In this document: positions 1 to 11,800 of the stretch, one piece after another
Position numbering within the stretch: position 1 is the first letter of the stretch
Layout: the number at the start of each line of letters is the position of its first letter
Assembly (NCBI GenBank): GCA_963721065.1
Contig: CAVRHO010000008.1
Coordinates: forward strand, 620,001 to 684,000
From: CAWBLP01 sp963721065
GTDB lineage: Bacteria; Pseudomonadota; Alphaproteobacteria; Acetobacterales; Acetobacteraceae
DNA: 64,000 nt
Reading direction: 5' to 3'
The notes under the pieces: model-generated
Seen by the model: the letters and a program-made list of their open reading frames with translations, nothing else
Database searches by the model: none
Told to the model about the DNA's origin: nothing
Made by a program: the position numbers and the translations under genes

Positions 1-1
1 G

Positions 2-3000
2 AAACTTGGTCACGTGGTGCTCGCCGGCGCCAGGAAGACGACGGTGGACATGTACGGCGACGGCCTGGTGTCGCTCGACGTGTCCGGCCAGGTCACGAAA
101 GCGCCGTTGGGGCCGGACGGCAAGCCGGTTACCGCGCTGGTGACCAATACCGGGGTGATCCGCGCCGATGGCGGCACGGTGCAACTGACGGCGCGCCAGG
201 CCGACGGCGTGGTGACGACGCTGGTCGATGCCGGCGGACGGATCAGCGCCAACAGCGTGGCCGGCAGGACCGGCTCCATTGCGCTGAACGGCGTGGGCGG
301 CGGGATCGTCGTGCAGGGGCAGTTGTCCGCGGCCGGACAGGTGGCGGGCAGCAAGGGCGGCGTCATCGCGGTCAACACCGGCGGCAATGTCACCGTCGCG
401 TCCACCGCGCGCATCGACGCGTCCGGCCAGGCCGGCGGCGGTACGGTGGCGCTGGGCACCACCCTGGCGCGCGCCAAGGGCGGGCCGGGTGTCACGCCGA
501 CGCTGACGGCGGCACATGTGACGGTGGCAAAGGGTGCGTCCATCCACGCCGACGCCACCGCCAAAGGCGATGGCGGGGATGTCACGGCGCTGTCCACCAG
601 GACCACGACGATGGACGGCGACATCAGCGCCAAGGGCGGCCCGCAGGGCGGCAACGGCGGGAGCGTCGAGGTTTCCGGCAAGACGGTCGGAATCACCGGC
701 TCGATCGACGTGTCGGCCCCACAGGGTGCGACCGGGAGCATCCTGCTCGATCCCGACTACCTGAACATCGTCGCACAGGGCTCCGGCGGCACCGAGGATG
801 GCAACTTCGGGACAAACACGGGCACGGTCGCCGCCGGCGACGGCCTGACCGGTGCGCCGGATACGCTGTCGAACGGCGTTCTCAACGCCTTCAACGGCAA
901 TGTGCGGTTGCAGGCGAACAAGACCATTACGGTCGCCGGCGACATAAGCCTGACCAAAGCGCCAAACCTGGATCTCACGCTCGATGCCGGCGGCAGCATC
1001 ACCGTGAATGCCGGCATCGGCGTCACCGCCTCGGGCAACGTGACGTTTGCCACCGGCGACGCCGCCCCGGGTACCATCACGCCGCAGGCCTCGCCACAGA
1101 TCTCGCTGCTGGGCTCCGTCACCTCCACCGGCGGCACCGTCAACCTGCTGTCGGGAACCGGCGGGACGATCAGCATTTCCGCGCCGGTCTCCGCTGCGAC
1201 CACCGCCAACCTGACATCCGGCAGCGGCGGCATCACGCTGAACGGCGGCGGCGCCGTCACCGCGACCACCGTCACGCTGAATGGCGGCACCGGCACCCTG
1301 GCGCTCGGGTCGGCCACGATCGGCAAGACCGGCGGCACGCTGGACCTGGCCAGCGGCGCCGCGGTGACCCAGGCCAACACCGGCACGATCGCGGCCACCA
1401 CGCTGCAAAGCAGCGGCAGCATCGCCCACAATGTGGATCTGGCCGGCACCGCCAACGCGGTCGGCACGATCGCCGACTTCGCGCTGGGCGGCAATTTCAC
1501 ACTGAAGGATTCCAAGGCGCTGGCGGTGAACGGCGCGCTGTCGGCGACGTCCGGCAACGTGCTGCTGCAGACCAGCGACCCGGCCGGCATCACCGTCAAT
1601 GGCTCCATCGCCGCCCGCGTCGTCGGCGGGTTGGCCTCCTTCCAGGCCGACAAGCTGGCGATCGCGTCCGGCACCGGCACCATCACCGGCGGCACGTTCG
1701 AATTCGCCCCGAACAGCGGCGCCATCACCATCGGCGGCAGCGGCAACGCGCTCGCCTCGCTGGCCGGCGTCGCACCGGCACCGTCCGGATTGGCCAGGTC
1801 GCCGGCTCCACCACGGCAACCGGCATCACCCTGGGCGGCGCGTTCGACGCCAACGGGCTGCCGCTGGAACTCTATGCGAACGGCGCGATCACGGAAGGCA
1901 GCTTCGCGCTGACCAATGTCGCGACGCTGAGCGGCGTCGCCAATTCGGTGACGCTGACCAACACCGGCAACAGCATCACCCAGCTTGGGTCCTTCTCCGC
2001 CACCAAGGGCGACTTCCTGCTGAACGACGGCGGCAGCCTGCTGGTGAGCGGCACCATCAGCGGCAGCAACGTCAGCATCGGCGCCGGCACCATCGGCATC
2101 GGTGATGGCGCCGCCGCGACCGGCAGCATCATCGCCACCGGCAGCCTCGGCCTGACGACCACCAAGGGCGGCATCACGCTGGACAAGAACGGCGTGCTGA
2201 ATGGCGGCACCGTCGATCTGGCCTCCGCCGCGGGCGTCAGCGAGGCCAGCAGCGGCACGCTGGTCGCCGGCACGCTGCAAAGCACCGGCGGCGTCACCAA
2301 CACGGTGTCGCTGACGGGCACCGCCAACAAAATTGCCCAGCTTGGGTCCTTCTCCGCCACCAAGGGCGACTTCCTGCTGAACGACACCGGCAGCCTGCTG
2401 GTGAGCGGCGCCGTCAGCGGCAGCAACGTCAGCATCGGCGCCGGCACCATCGGCATCGGTGATGGCGCCGCCGCGACCGGCAGCATCACCACCACCGGCA
2501 GCCTCGGCCTGACGACGACCAAGGGCGGCATCACGCTGGACAAGAACGGCGTGCTGAACGGCGGCACCGTCGATCTGTCATCGGCCGCGGGGATCAGCGA
2601 GGCCAGCACCGGCACCCTGCTCGCCGACACGCTGCAGAGCACCGGCGGCGCCGCCGGCACGGTGTCGCTGATGAGCAACACCAACACCATCGGCACCATC
2701 GGCGCTTTCGCGGTCACCGGCGCCGGCCACTGATTTCGACCTGGCCAATGCCGCCGGCAAGAACCTGGTCATCGCTGCCACGCTGTCGGACCCATCGGGC
2801 AATATCTTCCTGCACGCCGGTACGCTCACCTTCACCGACACCGGCACGTTGTCGGTGAACGGTGGCCGGATCGGGCTGCAGACCGACGCACTGAACAACC
2901 TCGGCACCGCGGGCGCGGCAGGCGTTGCCAATGCCGGCACCGGCGTGTTCGAACTGGCGCCCCTGACCGCCGGCACCATGACGTTGGGCGCGGCCGGCGG

Positions 3001-4403
3001 GCTGTCGCTGACCGACCTGACCGGCATCACTGCCGGCACCATCCGCATCGGCGCGGTCACCCAGCCGGGCAGCGCCGCGCCCGGCATCATCGCCAACGCG
3101 ATCAGCGTTGCCGGTGCCTTCGACCTGGGCGGTGACGCGCTCGACCTGGAGGCGAACGGCCCGGTTTCGCAGAGTGCCGCGCTGACCAAGGTCGGCCTGC
3201 TGACCTTCAACGGCGGCAACGTCACCCTGACGAACACGGGCAACAGCATCAGCAAGCTGGGCAGCGGCACCGCCACCAGCCTGGCGCTGACGAATACCGG
3301 TTCGCTGGACGTCACCGGCATTCCGTCACGTGCGCCCAACATCACCATCACCTCCGATGCGCATCGGCGTCGCCGGGGTGCTGGACGCCACCAGCAGCGG
3401 CACGATCGCGCTGACCGGCACGACGGGCGGGATCACCGAGACCGGCACGATGATCGCCGGCACCCTGACCGGCAGTGCCGGCGCGGCCGCGGCGGACTTC
3501 TCCAACGCCGGCGCCGCGGTCAACCAGATCGGCACGCTGGGCGCGTTCACCGCCGACGGATTCAAACTGAATGACGGCCTGGCCCTGACCCAGAGCGGCG
3601 TGCTGAACGGCGGCAGCAGCGTGGCGCTGACCAGCAGCGGCCTGCTGAACATCGGCGGCACGGTGACCGCGGCCAGCATCGGCCTGACCGGATCGGCGCT
3701 GGCCATTCCCGGCCTGCTGGATGCCGGAAGCACCGGCTCGATCGCGCTGACCGCCACCGGCCCGGGGGCGCAAGGCAAGATCAGCGAAACCGGCACGATG
3801 ATCGCCGGCACGCTGTCCGGCAGCGCGACCGGCGCGGCGGCGCTGGCCGGCGCCGGCAGCCACGGTCAACCAGATCGGCACGCTGGACGCGTTCACCGCC
3901 AATGGCTTCACGCTGAATGACGGCCTGGCACTGACCCAGAGCGGCGTGCTGAACGGCGGCAGCAGCGTGGCGCTGACCGGCAGCGGCCTGCTGAGCATCG
4001 GCGGCACGGTCACCGCGGCCAGCATCGGCCTCACCGGATCGGCGCTGGCCATCCCCGGCCTGGTGAATGCCGGCAGCACCGGCGCGATCGCGCTGCACGC
4101 CACGGCCGGCACCATCGGCGAAACCGGCACGATGATCGCGGGCACGCTGTCCGGCGGCGCGACCGGCGCGGCGACGCTGGCCGGCGCCACCGGCACGGCG
4201 AACCAGATTGGCACGCTCTCTTCGTTCTCCGTTACCAATGGCGACCTAACGTTGAACGACGGCAAGGCGCTGACCGTCGCCGGCACAGTGTCCGCAGGCC
4301 CGACGAACGCCGCTACGCCCAATCCGGCCAACGCCAACACACTCACCATCAACGTCTCCGGCAGCACGCTGGCGCTTGGCGTCAGAGTTCCGGCGCAGCC
4401 GGC
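2..4403 (+). CDS. Filamentous-haemagglutinin-like giant exoprotein, part 1 (5' partial, five frame breaks)
   Basis: This is the start, within the window, of a very large secreted beta-helical adhesin of the two-partner-secretion (TpsA) type; the signal peptide and secretion domain lie upstream of base 1. The first ~250 residues keep the conserved post-TPS region seen in this family (motifs VDMYGDGL, TNTGVIRADGG, LDPDYLNIVA). The rest is Gly/Thr/Ser/Ala-rich short repeats expected to fold as a right-handed beta-helix. The reading frame changes near 1773 (one base missing), 2728, 3360 and 3859 (one extra base each) and 4385 (one base missing). Similar repeat-rich coding sequence continues in the new frame at every break, so this is one gene. 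The frame breaks are either sequence errors or decay; the family assignment is firmer than the intactness. Confidence 0.8.
1981..2694 (+). repeat. Two tandem copies of a 357-bp (119-residue) exoprotein repeat
   Basis: The segment from 1981 recurs almost unchanged from 2338. Both copies encode QLGSFSATKGDFLLND, then GAGTIGIGDGAAATGSI and LTTTKGGITLDKNGVLNGG. The period is an exact multiple of three, so copy number can change without breaking the frame. Near-identity at DNA level indicates recent duplication or gene conversion. Confidence 0.85.
3420..4270 (+). repeat. About 2.5 copies of a ~346-bp exoprotein repeat
   Basis: The phrase encoding ETGTMIAGTL starts near 3438, 3786 and 4130, and the phrase GVLNGGSSVALT occurs near 3600 and 3946 (346 bp apart). 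The copies are highly similar in DNA. Two of the apparent one-base insertions (3360, 3859) lie at or inside this array, where mis-assembly is most likely. Confidence 0.75.
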
Positions 4404-7400
4404 GTGCTGAACGCCGGCACGGTGAGCCTGTCCGCCGATGGCGGGATCAGCCAGCCGAACGGCACCATCATCGCCAACGCCCTCACTGCGACCAGCAGCA
4501 AGGGCGGCATCAACCTGGCCAGCACCGCCAACAACGTCACGACGATGACCGGCGCGACCGCCAACGGCGACCTGGTGCTGGTGTTCGACCCCACCACCAC
4601 GCTGACCGGCACCTACACCAGTCCGAACATCTTCATCGATGTCGCCCATGCGGGTGACGCGCTGCAGCTTGACGCCGCCACACTGAATGCGACGGCGGCG
4701 GCGCCGCGGATCTCGCTGATCGCCGACCAGATCACCGAAAGCACCACCCCCAGCACGATCACCGCCAGCAACGGCACGGTGGAGCTCGCGCCGTTCACCA
4801 CGGGCAGCATCATCACCCTGGGTGCGTCCACCGGCAGCGGCCTGGTCCTGGATCAAACCCTGCTCGGCGACATCAGCACCGGTACCGGAACGGTGATGGT
4901 GGGCCGCTTCACGGATGTGGTCCACGGCAGCACGCTCGCCCACACCGGCGGGAACATCGCGGTCGGCACCAGCGGGAACCCCGGCACGGTCGATCTGACC
5001 GGCAAGGCACAGGCGCTGCTGCTGGACAGCAGCGGCGCGATCACCGAGCCGAACAACGGCACGATCATCGTCAATACGCTGAGCGGCGTCGCCTCCTCCG
5101 TCACGCTTGGCGGCATCGCCAATGCGGTCACCAACCTTGCGTCCTTCGCGGCGACCAACGATTTCGCGCTGACCGACGGGTCCGCGCTGAACGTGGTCGG
5201 GTCGGTCTCGGCCGGCACGAATCTCGGCCTGACCGTGCTCAGCGGCGGGTCCCTGGCGATCGGCAACAGCGGCACGACGGGCGTGCTGCAGGCCGGCACC
5301 ACGGTTGCCCTCAGCACGACCGGCACCATCACCGAAGATCCGACGAACGGCACCATCATCGCCAACACGCTGGTCGGGCCGTCCGGTGCGACCATCGCCT
5401 CCGGGGCCAGCCTGTTCAGTGCCGGCAACACCATCGCCAACCTCGGCGACTTCCTCACGAACAAGACGACCGGCGACTTCCTGCTGAAGGACAGCACGGC
5501 CACGGCGTACGGGCTGAACGTGCTGGGCACGGTCACCGCCGGCAACACGCTGGCCCTGGTACAGACCGGCAGCGGCACCATCGCGATCGGCAACAGCGGC
5601 ACGGCCGGCCTGCTCGACGCCGGCACCACCGGCACCGTGACCCTGCAGAGCACCGGCGCGATCTCCGAGGACGCCGGCAAGGGCACCATCATCGCGAAGG
5701 TGCTGAACGGCCCCGGCACGGTTCCGACCGCCGCCGCCTCCGCCACGCTGACCGACACCGCCAACCAGGTCGGCACCCTCGGCACCTTCCTGACGGTCAA
5801 CGACTTCCAGTTCCGCAACAGCATCCCGTTGACCGTTGGCGGAACGGTCCAGGCGACCAGCGGCAATGTCTTCGTTCAGGAGACCGCCGGAAATGGGCTG
5901 ACGTTCAACGGCGGCTCGGTGATCGTGGCCGGCCAGACGATCGGCCTGGTCACCGACAGCCTCACCTTCAACAGCGGCACGATCGACGCGGGGCTGGCCA
6001 CGGGCGGCACGGTGGAGATCGCCCCGACCACCACGGGAACCGCCGTCGGCCTGGGTGGCGGCAGCGGACTGGTGCTCAGCAGCGCGGCACTGAACGCGAT
6101 CACCGCCGATGAGCTGCGGATCGGCGCCTATCATGACCGGCCGAACGCCAACGCCGAGACGATTTCCGCGAGCAGCATCGACATTGCCGGCAATGTCAGC
6201 CTGGCGACCTCCGCCGTGCACCGGCTGCGGCTGGACACCAGCGGCGCGGTCACCGAGAGCACGGGCACGCTGGGCGTCGGCACGCTGGTCGGCACCGCCA
6301 CCAACGGCTTCACGCTGACCGCCGCGTCCAATGCGATCGGCACCATCGGCGCGACCGGCACGACCGGCACGCTGACCGCCACGAGCGGCAACATCGAGCT
6401 GGTGAACGGGTCGTCGCTGGACGTGCAGAACACGGTGTCCGCATCCGGCAACGTCTTCCTGCAGGAAGCCGCCGGCCAGACGCTGAGCTTCCTGGCCAAC
6501 AGCTCGCTCGCCGCTACGAACGGCACGATCGGCCTGGTCACCGACGGCCTGACTGTGGCGTCCGGCACCAGCATCACCGCCGGCAGCGGCACGGTGGAGA
6601 TTGCGCCGGTAACCTCCGGCACCACGGTGGGCCTGGGCGGCTCCGTGAGCGGCCTGGTGATCGACAGCACCGCACTGGGCGCCGTCCACGCGGCCTGGCT
6701 GCGGATCGGCGGCTATCACGACCAGATCAACAGCGGCACCAACGTGGTCACCGCCGGCAGCATCGACCTCGCCGGCGCGGTGAACCTGGGCACCGTTCCC
6801 GCACTGCGGCTGGACAGCATCGGGCCGATCTCCGAATCCGGCGGCCCGCTGAACGTCGGCACGCTGAGCATCAGCACCAACGGCATCGTTGCCGGTGTCA
6901 CGCTCGGCAATACGCTGAACAACGTCGCCACGCTCGGCGACGTGACGGTGGGCGGCGACCTGGTGCTGCAGGACAACGCCAGCACGCTGACCATCCCGAC
7001 CAACGCCGTCGTGTACGGCAACAACGTCACCATCGGCAACAACGGGTCGGTGCTGGTGCTGGGTGACCTGGGCGCCGCGGCCGGCTCCCTGTCGCTGCAT
7101 GCAGGCGGCAACATGACCGTCGGCGGCACCGGCAACACGGTGACGCTGATCGGCGCCACCGGCGCCGCGACGCTGACCGCGAACGGTGCATTCGACCAGC
7201 TTGGCGGGCTGATCAACGCCGATGGCGTATCCATCACCGCGGGCAGCACGCTGACGCAGGCGGCCGGGACGATCATCAATGTCGGCACAACGGCCGGCGT
7301 TGCAGGTCTGGTGATCAACGGCGGCAGCCAGTTCCTGCAAAACAGCGCCGGCACGATCGCATCCAACAACGACGGAACCATCAGCACCTTGGGTGCCGGC

Positions 7401-8811
7401 AGTATCGTGACCAACGGCACCATGCTCGCCGCCGGCACGCTGACCCTGATCGGCAACACCTTCACGCAGAATGCCGGCACGCTGGCGGCCGGCGGCGACC
7501 TGCTGGTGGAGGGCTTCGCGGCCGGGCTGCCGATGAGCGGCAACATCCTGCAGGCCGGCGGCACGCTGGGCGCCGGTGGAACACTGGCGCTGATCGGCAG
7601 CTTCACCGGTTCCGACGCGTCGCAGACCGGCGGCGTGCTGGCCGGAACTGCGATCGAGGTTTTCTCCGCCACCGAGGCCACGCCGTTCCAGACCTTCGCC
7701 CCTGCCCTTCAGGTGACCGCCGGTGCGAACACCACGGTGGCCTGCATGTGCACCGGGCTGGTCACCGACTACATCAATCCGTCACCGGCCGCCCCGGGCA
7801 GCACGCCGTCACTGCCGACGCTGGCGGCCTCGGGCGCGTCCCGCCCGCACCATCTGCTGCTGAATGTCATCGACACCGGGGCACCGGCCAGCGGCACCTA
7901 TACGCTCAGCCGGCCGATCAGCGCGGACTGGGTGGAGATCCACACCTCCGGCGCGGTCACCGAGGCCGCAGGCGGCACGGTCACCGCCACGCTGCTGTCC
8001 GGCACCGCGGGCTATGTCCCCGCCGGCACCGGGCGGGGGGCGACGTTCGCCACGCCGTTCTCGCCCAACGTGGTCAGCGACGCGACCTTCACCAACGCCA
8101 ACGGCATCACCGACCTGGGGCCGTTCCTGGCCAGCGGCGATGTCCGCCTGAACAACGCGAACAGCCTGACGGTGGTGGGCACCGTCCTGGCCGGCGGCAC
8201 TATCGGTGGTCACGTGCTGGCCCTGACGGCCCCCGCGCTCACGGTTGATCAGAGCGGCGGTGTAACGACGCCGAACGGCCTGTCGATCACCGCCAACGGC
8301 CTGCTGCAGGCTGATGCGACGATCGCCTCCGGGACGGTGACTCCGGGCCAAATCCTGCTGCTGACGGACGGCCTGACACTGACACCGCTCAGCGCCGGCA
8401 ACACCGTGGTGAATGCACCGGACGGGCTGGTGGCAATCGCCCCGCTGACCAGCGGCAACACGATCGACCTGGATGCCAACGGAGCGGTGTCCTCGGCCGG
8501 CACGCTGGTGCTGACGCAGGCGATGCTGGACACGATCAACACGCTGGGCAGTTCCGCGGGCACGGCCGGAACCCAGTCGCTGATCCTGGGCAGCCTGGAC
8601 GGCAGCACGCTGCGCGCCGGCCAGATCGACATCAACAGCGGCATCGTCCTGTCGGCGATCGCCCGCAACCTGGTGCTCGATGCAAACGGGGCGGTGCAGG
8701 AGAACACGGGCGGCAGCCTGTCCGTGGTCTCCCTGGCCGGGACCGCCGGCGCGACGGCGACATCGGCCGCGGGCGGCAGCTTCTCGCTGACGGGCAGCAA
8801 CATCAGTTTCC
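4404..8811 (+). CDS. Filamentous-haemagglutinin-like giant exoprotein, part 2 (central uninterrupted stretch)
   Basis: This is the central ~1,470 residues of the same exoprotein, open without interruption from 4404 until an apparent one-base insertion at 8810-8811. The frame itself stays open to 9491, but beyond 8811 it reads as Arg/Pro/His-rich out-of-frame sequence. Composition is typical of secreted beta-helix adhesins: short strands rich in Gly, Thr, Ser, Ala, Val and Asn, and recurring phrases such as GTIIANTL, TITEDPTNG and SGAVTE. Cysteine is almost absent; one CMC group lies near 7742-7750. No enzymatic domain was recognised. The role inferred from the family is cell-surface or released adhesin, exported by a TpsB outer-membrane partner not present in the window. 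Confidence 0.8.
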
Positions 8812-11800
8812 GAACTCGGCAACGTGGCCACGCGAACGGTTGGCGGCACGACCTATTCCACCGTGGGGACGCCGGGGGCCGGCCTGAAGAACCTGACGGC
8901 CCACGGCGACGTGCGGGTCGCCGACAGCACCGGCAGCCTGGTCGCGGTCGGCACGGTTACCGCGAATGCGGCGGGCACGCTGGCGGCCGGCACCATCGCG
9001 CTGACCGCACCGGCGATGGAGATCATCTCGGGCAACACCACGCTGTCCACCGGCGCGATCGACAGCGCGGGCTCGCTGCTCGCGGTCGAAGGTCCGCTGT
9101 CATCCGGCACCACCACGCCGAGCCGCATTCTGCTGGCGGCGGATGGGCTGCGGATCATCGGCACGGCGGGGACGCCGATCGTCCGCGCACGGTCCGGCGA
9201 GGTGGCGATCGCACCGATGACCGGCGGCCGCACGCTGTCGATCGACGCCGCGGGCTCGCTCGGCCTCAGCACGCTATCGCTGGGCACCACGGACCTGGCG
9301 CTGATCGATACCATGTCGGGCTCCCTGTCCGCGGTTACGCCCGGCCCGACCGGCACGCAGACCCTGGCGCTGGGCAGCCTGGACGACGGGGTGACGACCG
9401 CCGCCGGCGGCATCCGCATCAACACCCAGGTTACGCTGGGCGGGGCTGCCAACCTCACCGGCAACACGCTGGCGCTGTACAGCACGGGTGACGCGGTGGA
9501 GACCCCGATCGGTGCCAGCCCCGGGGCGAGCGTCACGGTAGATACGCTGACCGGGACGGTGACGACCGGCAACATCTACCTGAACGGCCCCAACCACATC
9601 GCGCATCTGGGCAACCTGGGCACGCAGGCCGGCTTCACCACGCCCAGCCCGCTGAACGCGGGGGTCACGGCAGCGGCCGGCAACGTGCTGATCCGCAATG
9701 ACCAGGACCTGAACGTCGTCACCACGGTGCAGGCGGGCAGCGCCTCACCGCAGTTCGCCGAACTGGACGTGCTGGGCGGCGGCAACCTGACGGTGCTGAA
9801 CGGCGGTCGGGTAACGGCGGGCGACGTGTCACTGCACGCCGGCGACAGCGCGACGTCCGGCAACGTCACGGTGGCGTCGGGCGGCACGGTGTTCGCCAAC
9901 ACCGACGCCGACCTGTCCGCCGGCGTGGGCTACACGGCGGCGACCCCGACCCTGGCGCCGTCGCACAGCTATGCGCGGGGCGTCGCCAGCGCCGGCAGCG
10001 TGCAGATCGTCGGCTACGCCCATGCCGGCACGCCCGGCACGCTCGGCCTATACGCGCATGGCAACATCGACGAACCCGGCGTCATTCAGGGCGGCGTGCT
10101 GACCGGCTTCGCCGGGGGCCAGGCAAATCTGCCCGGCTTCGGCTCGCCGACCGCCAACCAGATCTCCAACCTTGCCGACTTCACCACCAACACCGGCTTC
10201 ATCCTGCATGACGGCCAGGCGCTTTCGGTCATCGGCAACGGTGTGACCGACGGCGGCCCCGGCATCACCATCGCCGTGGCCGGTTCCGGTGCGCTCTCGG
10301 GCTTCGGTGCCACCGATTTGGCGCTGGCAGCGCCGCTGGTGGCAACCAGTGGCACGGTGAAGCTGGAAGCCACCGGCAATGTGTATGAGACCAACGGCGA
10401 CATCGGACATGCCGGCACCCTGACCAACGCCGCTGGCGCGTTCACGGTCACCGGCGGCGTCGTGACGGCCGGTACACTGATCAGCCAGTCGGGTGCCATT
10501 CCGGATACCGAGACCGGCGGCAACCCCCCCGGCACGATCCCCGGCGTCACGTTCGGCCGGGCCATCGACTGGTTCGGCAACGCCAACAGCGTGGCAACGC
10601 TCGGCAATGTCACCGCCACCGGCAACTTCCTGCTGCACAACGTGCAGGATCTGTCGCTGACCGGCACCGTGATGGCCGGAACCGAGCCGTCGGCCACCGG
10701 CACCGTGGCGGCGAGCTATGCGGTGATCAACGGTCCCTTCGGCACCGCGCCGACGACAGTTCCCGAACCGTTTGCCGAGATCGACGTCGGCAATGGCGGC
10801 AGCCTGACCATTGCGTCCGGCGGCACTCTGCACGTGGGCCGGGACGGGACAACGACCGGCAACGCCGTCCTGCTGGCCGGCGACGACAGCACGGCGGGCA
10901 ATGTGACCGTCAACGGCGACGTGTTCGCTGCGAACGGCGGCTCGGTGACCATCGGCTCCGGGTTCAACCCGAACACGTCGCACTACTTCTCCACCTGCGG
11001 CAGCCTCGCCTGCAGCATCACCATCAACGGCACGGTATGGGGCGACAGCGCGACGCCGTCGGCACTCGCGGGCCATGTGACCCTGAACGCCGCGTCGTCG
11101 ATCGACGAAACGCTGGCATCCGCCAGGATCGGGGCGACCACGCTGGCCGGCTTCGCGGGCGGGCACGTCAACCTGTCGGAGGCTTCATTCGGAACGCCGG
11201 CCACCGCGGTCGCGCTGAACCAGATCGGCACGCTCGGCGCGTTCAGCAGCAACAACTTCACAAACGACCCGCAAGGCTTCCTGCTGCGTGACGGACGGGC
11301 GCTGACCGTGACCGGGCCAGTGCACGACCTCGGCACCACGACCAGCAACATTTCGATCGCCGTGATGGCCGGCGCAGGAACTGGCTACTCAGCGGCCAAC
11401 CTGCTGCTGCAGGGAGACATCACCGCCAATTCGTCCATCGGCGCGGTTACCTTGCAGGCGACAGGGAACATCCTGCAATCGGCCGGTTCCATCACCACCA
11501 ACAGCTTCTTTGCCGAGGCCGGCGCGATACCGGGCACCGAGGCGACAGGAACCCAGACGGGCACTCTTGCCAGCGCACCGACGCTCCCCAACGTCGGCAG
11601 CATCGACCTGCCTGGTCAGAACCAGATCCGCGTCCTTGGCGGCGGCGGCCGTGGCGTCAGCGCCGAGGGCAGCATCGCAATCACCAACGTCCCCTCGCTG
11701 ACCATCAAGGGCCCGGTGGTGTCGCACGACGGCACGATCACTCTCACGAACACCAACTCCGTTACGAACCAGTCCATCGTCAACGCGATGAGCCAGGACG

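Noticed and set aside
3348..7340. 1,330-codon open frame on the minus strand, opposite the exoprotein
   Set aside because: It mirrors the GC-rich exoprotein repeats, encodes Arg/Gly/Ala/Gln-rich sequence without domains, and crosses exoprotein frame breaks. It is an antisense shadow.
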